From positions 1 through 58,140 of the forward strand of contig JASBUW010000133.1 of the NCBI GenBank assembly GCA_030147755.1: 58,140 nucleotides of DNA. The letters run 5' to 3'. Both the position numbers and the translations under genes were made by a program. This document shows positions 44,362 to 52,825 of the stretch, one piece after another (within the stretch, counting starts at the first letter, position 1; each line of letters opens with the position of its first letter). This DNA comes from Parachlamydiaceae bacterium. GTDB taxonomy: Bacteria; Chlamydiota; Chlamydiia; Chlamydiales; Parachlamydiaceae. The notes under the pieces were generated by a model that saw nothing but the letters and a program-made list of their open reading frames with translations, was not told the DNA's origin and made no database searches.

Positions 44362-46377
44362 ATGATTTGTAATTTTCAAAATGAGTCCCCAAATTTTTCC
44401 ATTTTTTCTGAAAAAATAATTATTTTAGATAAAAAAAATTTTTCTCGCCATTTTATAGTTTATCATCTTTTATCTGATAATGAGGAATTTATTTCTACAT
44501 CTGATGTGATTCGTGGTGGCTGGAAAAAATTACCAGAAAATCAAGTTTATCAGTTGAAAGGCAAGCTTTTTAGATGGTTATCTGAATTGACAGAAGAAGA
44601 AGGTTTACAACTGCTCACACAAAGAATGCATGCTTTAAGACGGTGGGCGGTGAATATGCAAAGCTCCAAAGGTACAGTCTATTATCAAAAGGATGAAGAG
44701 CACTATCATGAGTATCCTTTTATCAAAAATAATCAAACTCTTTCTTTATCCTGTTTCACTCTTATTCATAGAGTAAATGCTATTTTGAAAGAAACTCTCC
44801 TGCGCGGAAAAAAAACTTTGCCTTTAAAATTTAGCAGCATGCGGCAAGCACTTAGAAAAGAGCTTAAACTTTTAAGGCAGGAAGTTAAAACTTCTCTTAG
44901 AAATAAGGAATTGGAATGGCAAAGAAGTATTTTTCCCAAACTTAAGCAAGAATTAGAACAAAATGCGAATCTTTACAACGATCAAGTTAAAGCCATTGTA
45001 GCCGACTGGGAACAAAAACTGGCAAAAGGTCAAGCCGTTGCTTTTCCAAAATGGCGTCATCATACGCCGACTATTGAAGCAGCAGTTTCTATTGCTTTCA
45101 GCAAAATTGAGCTCAGGAAAGACAAAGTAAATTGGGGAGCTTTTGTCACTTCCTATAGTCCGCCTATTCAAGAAGCTGGTCAACTATATGAAGACCGAGC
45201 CTATGGAAATTATTGTTATGTTCTCAGTCAAAACGCTGAATTACAAGCAGGTTATGAAGAAAACGAAATTTTACACTATAATGAAACTCCCGCAACTACA
45301 TATTCCCTATTCATCAATTATCCTAATAGCATCACAAATACCAAAAATAAACCACAACAAGTCTGGATAGGATTCCAAAATGCTATTCCTATTTTTCCTT
45401 TAGAAGCTAGAGGAACTCTTGGTAAACTTTTTTCACAGAATATTTGCTTATTAGCAGTGGATAATGAAAAAGAAGCGACCACTTTACGTGAACGTATCGA
45501 AGACCATTTCCAGACACTCTGGCCTGAACAATACGTCAAGTATTTAATTCACCTTATTGACGAGAATGATACGCACAAACTTTCTTTTGATAAACAATTA
45601 GATTTTATTATTTCGTGTGTGATTGAAGAGAAGTGGATAACTAATCAACGCAAAGCAAAGACAACACTTGTTGATACTAGTTATCGATATAACCCTATCA
45701 CTGTTAATCCGTTTGAAGGATTAGAATATGATTCAGCAGCAGAAGATGATTGGTCGGAAGTGCAATCCGATGAAGAACCGGAGGAAGTATCCTTAGAAGA
45801 AATGGATTATGAAACTTCGGATACCTCTTCTTTTAAACAAGAAGCTGAATGCACATCTATGACCGTGCAATCCTTAGTCGATGCAACAGAAGAGGAAGAT
45901 GCTTTAAGTGAAATATCTGAAGGTAAACAAGAAATGCCGGATTCAGATACAGGTTTAAAAAGAATAAAAAGAAAATCAGATTGGATTGCAGACGAAAACC
46001 CAAATACATCTCATAAAAAAATTCGATCTAAAGAAGAAGAAAAAGAAGCATCTAAAAAGTTTTCCAACTTTCTTGAAATAAACATGATAAAGGAAGAATT
46101 TGGAAAAGATCTCCCCAAATTTATACCTTCTAATCGAATAGATCTCTCTATCCTTCTATCAGGAAAAAAAGCAACTAATGTTTTAAAAGTATATCTAGAT
46201 GCACAATCTGCTGAACGTGTGAAAAGTAAACGATCAAAATTTAAAACGGATCTCTTATCAAAAGTATCCACGTTTGAAACTGCCGATCAACTCACACATT
46301 TGGTACGTACTGTGCTCCCTTTTACGATTCCCAAAGATTGGGCACAAATAGTGCCACGTCCAGGAACTGACACATAA
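44362..46377 (+). CDS. Large unknown protein with bipartite NLS-like motif, candidate effector
   Basis: The 671-aa protein is not recognised. The first 430 residues are mixed alpha/beta without membrane spans. A long acidic linker follows (about 455-530, DSAAEDDWSEVQSDEEPEE). Then come two basic clusters, KRIKRK (533-538) and KKIRSK (552-557), arranged like a bipartite nuclear localisation signal. A helical C-terminus ends the protein. The AT-rich promoter, lack of operon partners and eukaryote-like low-complexity acidic/basic pattern fit a lineage-specific secreted protein acting in the host. This is inference. Confidence 0.6.
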   Translation: MICNFQNESPNFSIFSEKIIILDKKNFSRHFIVYHLLSDNEEFISTSDVIRGGWKKLPENQVYQLKGKLFRWLSELTEEEGLQLLTQRMHALRRWAVNMQSSKGTVYYQKDEEHYHEYPFIKNNQTLSLSCFTLIHRVNAILKETLLRGKKTLPLKFSSMRQALRKELKLLRQEVKTSLRNKELEWQRSIFPKLKQELEQNANLYNDQVKAIVADWEQKLAKGQAVAFPKWRHHTPTIEAAVSIAFSKIELRKDKVNWGAFVTSYSPPIQEAGQLYEDRAYGNYCYVLSQNAELQAGYEENEILHYNETPATTYSLFINYPNSITNTKNKPQQVWIGFQNAIPIFPLEARGTLGKLFSQNICLLAVDNEKEATTLRERIEDHFQTLWPEQYVKYLIHLIDENDTHKLSFDKQLDFIISCVIEEKWITNQRKAKTTLVDTSYRYNPITVNPFEGLEYDSAAEDDWSEVQSDEEPEEVSLEEMDYETSDTSSFKQEAECTSMTVQSLVDATEEEDALSEISEGKQEMPDSDTGLKRIKRKSDWIADENPNTSHKKIRSKEEEKEASKKFSNFLEINMIKEEFGKDLPKFIPSNRIDLSILLSGKKATNVLKVYLDAQSAERVKSKRSKFKTDLLSKVSTFETADQLTHLVRTVLPFTIPKDWAQIVPRPGTDT

Positions 46378-46428
46378 ATTAAGCATAATTTATTCACGGT
46401 TTCTACAAGCTAATGATGCTATCAAACA

Positions 46429-46466
46429 AAATCCTATCATTAATAATGATAGGATTTCATTATAAT
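46429..46466 (+). promoter_or_regulatory. Perfect palindrome overlapping the ATPase promoter
   Basis: AAATCCTATCATTA (46429-46442) is perfectly inverted at 46444-46457 around a single base. A TATAAT box lies at 46461-46466, so the palindrome covers the -35 region. A further AGGATTTTA half-site occurs downstream (46484-46492). This is operator-like, and parallels the palindrome before the other DUF4143 ATPase, although the sequences differ. Confidence 0.6.
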
Positions 46467-46533
46467 ATGTCATTGTAATTGACAGGATTTTATTTAAATT
46501 TTATCAATGATGGAGACATATTTAGAGGCATTC

Positions 46534-47799
46534 ATGGATAAAAGCATCATCAAGCAAGTCATATTGGAACAAGAAAGCGCTAATAAAATCGCCCCTACTG
46601 GTATTCAACGAGAACAATTAGCGCTCATTGATTCTCTCGTTCCCCTTTCTCACGCGATCATTATCTCTGGAGTACGTCGATGCGGAAAATCCACTCTCAT
46701 GCGGCAAATTCTTAAAAAGTATGATGAAGATGAATTCTATTTTGTTGATTTTGAAGATGAACGTTTTGTCAGGTTTAACACTGAGGATTTCAATACTTTA
46801 TATGAAGTCCTCATCGAACTTTATGGATTAAAGCAAGCTTTTTTCTTTGATGAGATTCAAAATATTGAAAATTGGGAACTTTTCGTGCGACGCATACACC
46901 GCGAAAAAAATAAAGTTTTCATCACAGGATCCAACGCCTCTTTATTAAGCTCCGAATTGAGTACGCGTTTAACTGGACGACACATTGTTGTTGAACTCCT
47001 TCCTTTTTCCTTTAAAGAATATCTTCGCTACCAACAAATCACTTACAATGAAAAAAGTTTCTTCATTACCCAAGAAAAAGCCATTCTAAAACGTTATTTT
47101 AACGAATTTCTAGAAAATGGCGGCATGCCGGAATATCTGGAACATAAAAACCCTTTAGTTCTTCAAAATCTATATGAAAACATTCTCTACAAAGATGTGA
47201 TTGTCCGCTACGAAGTAAAAGAAGTGAAAGCGATTCGTGAATTGACTCTCGACCTACTGAGCAATATCGGAACTCCTCTCTCGTATACAAAAATGAAAAA
47301 CAACTTAAATCTTGGAAGTGTCAATACCGTCAAAAATTACATCCACTATTTGGAAAACGCCTATTTGATTTTTACCTTGGATCGCTTTTCGTTTTCAGTT
47401 TCACAACAAACACTGCTACAAAAAAAAGTGTATGCTATTGACACTGGCTTAGTGAAGCATATCGCTTTCTCTTTTTCTAAAAAGCAAGGGCGCTATCTTG
47501 AAAACATTGTCTACCTTGAGCTGAGAAGGCGATATAAGGAAATCTTTTATTATAAAACAAAGAACAATCTAGAAGTAGACTTTTTAGTTCGAGAAGGTAC
47601 TAAAATTGCACTTCTCGTCCAGGTCACCGAGAGTTTAAAAGATCCAAAGACGCGAGAACGGGAATACAAAGCCTTGCTCAAAGCAATGAGAGAGCTCAAT
47701 GTGGAAAAAGGATTGATCCTAACTCAAGAAGAAGAATTAGCTGATGCAGAATTTCCTGAAATAGAAGTTGCAGTCATCTATCAGTGGCTTTTAAGGTGA
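46534..47799 (+). CDS. AAA ATPase with DUF4143 domain (second copy, divergent)
   Basis: From the ATG at 46534 (AGAGG 6 nt upstream; the ATG at 46507 has none) the protein has 421 aa. Walker A is GVRRCGKS (46-53) and Walker B AFFFDEIQN (102-110). The C-terminal DUF4143 part ends with YYKTKNNLEVDFLVREGTKIALLVQVTE, a PD-(D/E)xK-like core in which the usual Glu-x-Lys reads Gln-Val. The role is unknown; such genes are often mobile. A fossil of a third, closely related copy lies at 52353-52417. Confidence 0.85.
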   Translation: MDKSIIKQVILEQESANKIAPTGIQREQLALIDSLVPLSHAIIISGVRRCGKSTLMRQILKKYDEDEFYFVDFEDERFVRFNTEDFNTLYEVLIELYGLKQAFFFDEIQNIENWELFVRRIHREKNKVFITGSNASLLSSELSTRLTGRHIVVELLPFSFKEYLRYQQITYNEKSFFITQEKAILKRYFNEFLENGGMPEYLEHKNPLVLQNLYENILYKDVIVRYEVKEVKAIRELTLDLLSNIGTPLSYTKMKNNLNLGSVNTVKNYIHYLENAYLIFTLDRFSFSVSQQTLLQKKVYAIDTGLVKHIAFSFSKKQGRYLENIVYLELRRRYKEIFYYKTKNNLEVDFLVREGTKIALLVQVTESLKDPKTREREYKALLKAMRELNVEKGLILTQEEELADAEFPEIEVAVIYQWLLR

Positions 47800-47889
47800 T
47801 TTTGTAGCGTAGATTTTAGTTCTGTTTTACTACACATTTTTTGCTCGACAACAGTTGCAGCTCTTCCCCTGAGGGGAAAAAGAGGGTAG

Positions 47890-47910
47890 CCCCGGATTTC
47901 AAATCTGGGG
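47890..47910. repeat. Short hairpin CCCCGGATTT/AAATCTGGGG
   Basis: A 10-bp stem with one G/T-type mismatch and a one-base loop follows the ATPase gene by 90 bp. It could be its terminator or part of the neighbouring repeat cluster; no other feature is seen between 47800 and 47980. Confidence 0.5.
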
Positions 47911-47980
47911 ATTAACAGGAAAAAAAATCGCGCCTCGGAAGGGGCGCAAGATGAAAGCGTCGCAAGGCGCACGTATAAGT

Positions 47981-48267
47981 TCAGTGTGTGCATAGAAAGA
48001 CTATTTGCCATTTGTGCGGTAGCACTCTAACTGCATTAGCCCAGACCGAGCGCGTTTAGCGCTCGTTCTGGGAAAAGAGCCATTTCTAAGCTAAGCACTG
48101 CGGTTAGCAGTGCAACTATTCGGCGTCTTTGTAGCACTGCTAACCGCAGTGCAATATGTGATGTGTCACAAATCCCAGAACGAGCGCTAAACGCGCTCGA
48201 TCTGGGCTAATGCAGTTAGAGTGCTACCGCACAAAGGGCAAACAGTCTTTTTATGCACACAGTGAAC
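47981..48267. repeat. Large inverted repeat made of nested hairpins
   Basis: The arm 47981-48073 is inverted at 48173-48267 with about 10% mismatches. Each arm contains its own hairpin (CGAGCGCGTTTAGCGCTCG type). The centre contains two further inverse hairpins, GCACTGCGGTTAGCAGTGC (48095-48113) and its inverse (48134-48152). It fills the gap between the convergent ATPase and BTB genes. No ORF of note lies in it. The region 48268-48391 shows nothing else. Confidence 0.85.
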
Positions 48268-48391
48268 GATTACAGGCGCACTCTAGCCTGGGTCTATGCC
48301 CACACAAGTGTTGAGCTCTGAAAGAACGGCATATGGTTTAACAATCATTCTAATGCCATAGAGTGAACGCTTACAAATCACTTACCTATTA

Positions 48392-50413
48392 CTATTCTCT
48401 AGTTGTATTGATCTCTCCCTTATGCAGAAATTTCTGACCTCCTGTATAAACCGATGTTTTAGCATCTTCAGCTACCCAACGTCCATCACAAATAATCGTA
48501 TATTTTAAACCTTTTCTCTGCTTTAAAATCGCTTGTAGCTCATCGACTGAGCCTTTATAACCCACAATAGTGAGTTCTTCCAAATTGACTAGACCTTTTT
48601 TTATCCATTTTTCTATCGCTAAATTAATATTACAATGAGGATAATTCATACTCAGTTTTTTAACAGAAAGTGCTCCAATGGCTGCTTCCAATGCTTGAAC
48701 GTCAGGATGTTCTCGATTTCTAAATAACCCTGCATTATTTTCTACAAAAGATTCCCAAGTAACCGGTGTTGCTGTCTCAGCTACCTCTTGAGCTTCTTCT
48801 CCATCTAATTCTTCCTCTTCTTCTTGATCTATATTCAGAGAATAAATCTTTTTTAATCGCTCATCTCCGAGATGTTCTAATAGAAACTTTAAATCTATAA
48901 AATGAATATTTAAGAATTGAACTTCTTCTAAATCACTCCAAGATTGAATGTGGGTAGCTAATCGGGTCGTGTATCTTAAAAGTGAATTAACAAGCAATAA
49001 AACTGATTCATTGATAGAAATATTCGATCCTTCATTGTCTTCATGACACAAATACACTAAAGCATCATCATCCCCTCCATCATATTCTAAATTATAACTA
49101 TATCCTTCCTTTAGTTCTTGCAGTCTCAAATCTTGTAATTTTTGCAGTAATGTTTCGCTTAACTTTAATGTATTGAGTCTAAGGCCAAGGGAAGGTATGA
49201 CAGCTTTAACAGGTGTTAAAATCTCCACTAATTCGTTAATTGCACGCTCGCTAGTTTCCGGATCTTCAATGTCTCGACTATCCATATCTACATAGAGTTT
49301 TGTAAGTGGAAGCCGAGGTTCTTTTAGAATTTCTGCTACATAAGCACGCACTCTAGTTAAAGATAATCCTCCATCCATAAACGAAAGTGTTTCTGGGTAT
49401 TCAGCTATCCACGCCGGCGATCCTACGAATCTCAATTCTTTTAATTTTAAAGGTTGATCAGGAGTGTGAAGAGTACGCAAATGATCTAAAATCGTTGCCA
49501 CATATCTTAAAGCGAATTGATTGTTTTCCTCATCTTCAATTGAAAAACCTTCATCATCACGTATACCTAACCAATTAAAATATAAACTTAAAGATTCTAA
49601 ATCTTTAAAAGAAGATAAAATCAGTTTCTGTCTGTTAACATTACTTTCAAATGAAGAACGAAAAAGAGGAAAGTTTAGCATCAAATTGGGTCTAAAACGA
49701 CCTAATTGAGAAAATGCTTCTCTCAATATAGGTGAATCCTCAGAGCGCTCTTCCATTGTTTCCTGCGCATAAACAAGTAATCGATCAGCTAATATAGCTA
49801 ATCTTAAAGAGCGTGCAATCTGACAAAGTTGTTGAAAATTTTCAGAAGTAATTTTTAATTCACTTATTGTATTTCTCAACACATTTTGCATGCCTGCAAA
49901 ATGCAGATAAGGCAAATAACCTAATACATTTTCTGAATGAATAGGATTTATTAAGGTTGAAAAACCTGTCAAGAGGTCCAACCACTTTTGTGCGTCTTGA
50001 CAGTTAATAGGTAAAAGATCTAAATGAATGGCTCCTTTCCTACTTTCTTGGTAACAAAAAAAAGTCTGATAAAGAGCAGGGCAGTTAGTTTGTAAAAGAG
50101 CGAGATCTAACTGATGGTTTTGATCATCAATCGGTTGATTATTCCGGTAAAATTGAAAAGTAAACGCAGAAGAATTTTTTGCTTCTGGTAGCAAAGTAGT
50201 ACGCGCCACTTGCGCTGCACCTGTTGCCTGTCCAATAGATGCTTGAAAAGAGCTTGAAGAAGAAGTGTGCGAAGTCTGCTCCAAACAACTTTTTTTAGCG
50301 ATCTTTTCTATATCTTCATCTAATGGTCGCTTTTGATCTCTCCTTTGTTCTGGAGCAAAAAGCTCTTCCGTTGGAACAACACCTAACAAATTATTTAAAC
50401 CTTTAGGTTCCAT
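48392..50413 (-). CDS. BTB-like/leucine-rich eukaryote-like protein, candidate ubiquitin adaptor effector
   Basis: The 673-aa protein starts with a disordered part holding KRPLDEDIEKIAKK (28-41), which fits a bipartite nuclear localisation pattern. Residues about 83-185 resemble a BTB/POZ fold (LDLALLQTNCPALYQTFF, IHLDLLPINCQDAQKWLDLL, ENVLGYLPYLHFAGMQNVLR) followed by BACK-like helices (TSENFQQLCQIARSLRLAIL). The remaining 400 residues carry irregular leucine-rich segments (LEELTIVGYKGS, VKKLSMNYPH). Environmental chlamydiae are known for expanded BTB and F-box LRR families thought to bind host cullin ligases. I assign this by pattern only. Confidence 0.65.
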   Translation of the reverse strand: MEPKGLNNLLGVVPTEELFAPEQRRDQKRPLDEDIEKIAKKSCLEQTSHTSSSSSFQASIGQATGAAQVARTTLLPEAKNSSAFTFQFYRNNQPIDDQNHQLDLALLQTNCPALYQTFFCYQESRKGAIHLDLLPINCQDAQKWLDLLTGFSTLINPIHSENVLGYLPYLHFAGMQNVLRNTISELKITSENFQQLCQIARSLRLAILADRLLVYAQETMEERSEDSPILREAFSQLGRFRPNLMLNFPLFRSSFESNVNRQKLILSSFKDLESLSLYFNWLGIRDDEGFSIEDEENNQFALRYVATILDHLRTLHTPDQPLKLKELRFVGSPAWIAEYPETLSFMDGGLSLTRVRAYVAEILKEPRLPLTKLYVDMDSRDIEDPETSERAINELVEILTPVKAVIPSLGLRLNTLKLSETLLQKLQDLRLQELKEGYSYNLEYDGGDDDALVYLCHEDNEGSNISINESVLLLVNSLLRYTTRLATHIQSWSDLEEVQFLNIHFIDLKFLLEHLGDERLKKIYSLNIDQEEEEELDGEEAQEVAETATPVTWESFVENNAGLFRNREHPDVQALEAAIGALSVKKLSMNYPHCNINLAIEKWIKKGLVNLEELTIVGYKGSVDELQAILKQRKGLKYTIICDGRWVAEDAKTSVYTGGQKFLHKGEINTTRE

Positions 50414-50587
50414 AATAAACTCACTTTAAAATTAAAATAAATAATTAAATTTAAATATAGAGTATAAATTAATATAGAATATGAGTCTACTTTTTGCCAC
50501 TAGTCCAAAAGTTTCCGTTTCATATACCCACTAAAATTCTAGGAATAACAATTTTTTTAATGATTAATTTTTAATAAGGTATATCTC

Positions 50588-50630
50588 AAACTTTCATTAA
50601 CCCCCGCTTTTCGGGGGTTAATGAAAGTTT
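50588..50630. terminator. Perfect 19-bp stem-loop
   Basis: AAACTTTCATTAACCCCCG (50588-50606) is perfectly inverted at 50612-50630 around 5 nt. It could stop transcripts from the secreted paralogue genes upstream on the minus strand, though the T run is poor. Confidence 0.6.
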
Positions 50631-50633
50631 CCG

Positions 50634-50788
50634 AAGTTTGTACCTTTTTTTGATTGAAATTTTTTTAAAGAAAAAAACTCATAGTTAACCTACCTTATAA
50701 TAGAGTTGTAAACACCTATTATACCTATTATAAGGTTAACTATGAGCTTTTTTCTTTAAAAAATTTCAATCAAAAAAAGGTACAAACT
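50634..50788. repeat. Inverted repeat with ~60-bp arms
   Basis: AGTTTGTACCTTTTTTTGATTG... (50634-50703) is inverted at 50725-50788. The only clear differences are small gaps. The inner part carries ATAGTTAACC...TTATAATAG against CTATTATAAGGTTAAC. Confidence 0.85.
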
Positions 50789-50794
50789 CCAGGT

Positions 50795-50830
50795 CCCCAA
50801 TTTTTCTTTCTTAAGAGAGAAAAATTGGGG
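50795..50830. terminator. 13-bp stem-loop downstream of the secreted paralogue
   Basis: CCCCAATTTTTCT pairs with AGAAAAATTGGGG at 50818-50830. It lies 34 bp after the stop of the 50864-51442 gene and is the first of three consecutive hairpins there. Confidence 0.6.
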
Positions 50831-50863
50831 AAATAAGCGTATCCTTTAAGGTCTTAAAGGGAA

Positions 50864-51442
50864 TTAATTTGTACGAGTTAAATCAGAAGCAAAAGCACAA
50901 ATTCTTTGTAGTTGGCGAGGAAGGATAGGATTAGTAAATATAATAGTTCCCACATTTGGATCTAAATAGAGCGTAGGTGGAACTCCTTCTAAACTCACAA
51001 CTGATCGTGCAATAATAGTTGGTGAATTCAAAGATTCAGAAAAATCAAGAATCATCGTAGATCTTGTCGCGTAGAAGTTATTTTCTGTTGAATTTTCAAT
51101 AGCAAAATATCCAATTGTCAAGACTAAAACTTGATGGTTTCCAATATATTTCCAATTTCCATAGTTCGGACTGAGCGTTCCTGCCGTTACATAGTTTATC
51201 AATGCTTCTCCAAAATAAACAATGGCTGTCCCATTTTCATTTAATGTAATAATAGGTAAACTTTGTGAGACTGGACCTGGTAAAGCATCACTACGAAAAT
51301 AAACCCCTACATATTTTGATGGATGGTTTCTAGAACTATTGCATGTTTTTTCGTGATGTCTATGCTCTGCAAATGCTTCAGAAGCATAAGTTACCATTAA
51401 ACAAGCAAGGATAAGTAACACATTCTTTTTAAATTTCAACAT
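50864..51442 (-). CDS. Secreted protein, tandem paralogue A
   Basis: The 192-aa protein has a signal peptide (MLKFKKNVLLILACLMVTYA, ending ASEAFA) and a mature beta-rich domain (KYVGVYFRSDALPGPV, GNWKYIGNHQVLVLTIGY, TMILDFSESLNSP) that looks lipocalin-like. No family is recognised. TTAAGGAGATTGCGT precedes the ATG at 51442; longer readings lack a binding site. It is about 85% identical by eye to the gene immediately upstream, including the ribosome binding site region. Confidence 0.7.
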   Translation of the reverse strand: MLKFKKNVLLILACLMVTYASEAFAEHRHHEKTCNSSRNHPSKYVGVYFRSDALPGPVSQSLPIITLNENGTAIVYFGEALINYVTAGTLSPNYGNWKYIGNHQVLVLTIGYFAIENSTENNFYATRSTMILDFSESLNSPTIIARSVVSLEGVPPTLYLDPNVGTIIFTNPILPRQLQRICAFASDLTRTN

Positions 51443-51538
51443 ACGCAATCTCCTTAAATACTGTAATTTCACCCTAATCAGGTGTTCATTTATAGGAATA
51501 GTTGATTTTTCATCTCGTCATATAAGGTTTAAAGAGGG

Positions 51539-52120
51539 TTAATTGATGCGATTTAAGTCAGAAGCAAACGCACAGATTCTTTGTAGTTGACGAGGAAGGA
51601 TAGTATTAGTAAATGTAACAACAGTCCCTACATTTGGATCTAAATAGAGTGCAGGTGGAACCCCTTCTAACCTCACAAATGAGTGTGCAATAATAACTGG
51701 TGAATTTAAAGATTCAGAAAAATCAAGAATCATCGTCGATCTTATAGCATGGAAGGCATTCTGTGTTGAATTTTCAATAGCAGAATATCCAATTGTCAAG
51801 ACTAAGACTTGATGGTTTCCAATATATTTCCAATTTCCATACTGTGGACTGAGCGTTCCTGTAGTTACATAGCTTATCAATGCCTCTCCAAAATAAACAA
51901 TGGCTGTACCGCTTTCATTTAATGTAATAATAGGTAGATTTTGTATGACTGGACCTGGTAAAGCATCACTACGATAATAAACTCCTACATACTTTGATGG
52001 ATGATTTCTAGAACTATTGCACGTTTTTTCTTTATGCTTACAATCTGCAAATGCCTCAGAAGCATAAACAACCATTAAGCAAGCAAGAGCAAGTAACAAA
52101 TTCTTTTTAAATTTCAACAT
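51539..52120 (-). CDS. Secreted protein, tandem paralogue B
   Basis: The 193-aa protein is the closest relative of the downstream gene: the same signal peptide pattern, the same TCNSSRNHPSKYVGVYYRSD block and nearly the same C-terminus (LPRQLQRICAFASDL). Differences cluster at surface-like polar sites. The ATG at 52120 has the same AAGGAG spacing. The pair probably arose by recent tandem duplication and is co-transcribed; the role is unknown, but export suggests a periplasmic or surface function. Confidence 0.7.
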   Translation of the reverse strand: MLKFKKNLLLALACLMVVYASEAFADCKHKEKTCNSSRNHPSKYVGVYYRSDALPGPVIQNLPIITLNESGTAIVYFGEALISYVTTGTLSPQYGNWKYIGNHQVLVLTIGYSAIENSTQNAFHAIRSTMILDFSESLNSPVIIAHSFVRLEGVPPALYLDPNVGTVVTFTNTILPRQLQRICAFASDLNRIN

Positions 52121-52352
52121 ACGCAATCTCCTTAAATAGCAATTTAATTTATACATAAAACAATTTATTTTCATCTCATCATAAGTTTAATTATTTTTCT
52201 AGAGCAATTGCATACTTCATTGGATTTTTTAGTTAAATGTCATTTGGACAGATGCGATAAAATCTAATTCTCAAGCAAATGAAGATGCTTTTTTCTAAAT
52301 TCTGTCATCACCATTGATAGCTTTTTTGGCAAACCTATCACCTGTATAGAAG

Positions 52353-52417
52353 ACAAATTTAGAGGTTTATGGATAAGGCATCATCAAACAAGTGATTACG
52401 GAACAGGAAAATGGCTT
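52353..52417 (+). pseudogene. Fossil 5' end of a DUF4143 ATPase gene
   Basis: The segment from GACAAATTTAGAGG through ATGGATAAGGCATCATCAAA to GGAACAGGAAAATGGC matches, base by base with few changes, the ribosome binding site and first 17 codons of the ATPase gene at 46534. One base is missing after the third codon, so the frame stops at TGA. Restored, it reads MDKGIIKQVITEQENG against MDKSIIKQVILEQESA. The rest of the gene is gone. The gap 52418-52539 then holds only AT-rich TATA-like DNA. Confidence 0.75.
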
Positions 52418-52539
52418 TATTTGAGTCCTTACAGATAGGGAAAAGGCGACATGATTAGCTAGCCTCTCGGCGCAAAGCTGCTTTACAATTTCATAAAATC
52501 TATACATTTGTATAGATGTATATAGATATATATAGACTT

Positions 52540-52758
52540 TTACAAACAGTTGCTAACCCCTTCCAAAACAGGAAAATTATCTTTATGTACTACTATCCAG
52601 GCATGCCCAACATCCTTCACTTGCAATTTTTCGATTTTCGCTTTAGTTTGAAGATAAAATTCTTTTAGCTTCGTTTGAATATAAGGAGAAGCTTCTATAA
52701 AGTTAGATAAGAATATGAAAAAAAAGGCAGCTGAGATGACATATGCAACATTTCTCAT
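52540..52758 (-). CDS. Short exported or membrane-anchored protein
   Basis: The 72-aa product starts with a hydrophobic helix (VAYVISAAFFFIFLSNF) ending in EASPYI, a plausible signal peptide, followed by a Lys-rich helix and VGHAWIVVHKDNFPVLEG. No family is recognised. The ribosome binding site is weak. It could be a remnant of a longer gene. Confidence 0.45.
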   Translation of the reverse strand: MRNVAYVISAAFFFIFLSNFIEASPYIQTKLKEFYLQTKAKIEKLQVKDVGHAWIVVHKDNFPVLEGVSNCL

Positions 52759-52825
52759 CTCAAATTCTTTGGATATTGGGATACTAAACTTAACAGTAAA
52801 TTAAAATAAAAATTTTTTTAAAGAA

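Noticed and set aside
47781-48011. 76-codon frame after the second ATPase
   Set aside because: It reads through the ATPase 3' end and into the palindromic repeat; composition and length are as expected by chance.
47981-48267. Nested hairpins considered as a tRNA or rRNA gene
   Set aside because: No cloverleaf with TTC loop or CCA-side pairing could be built, and the symmetry is that of an inverted repeat.
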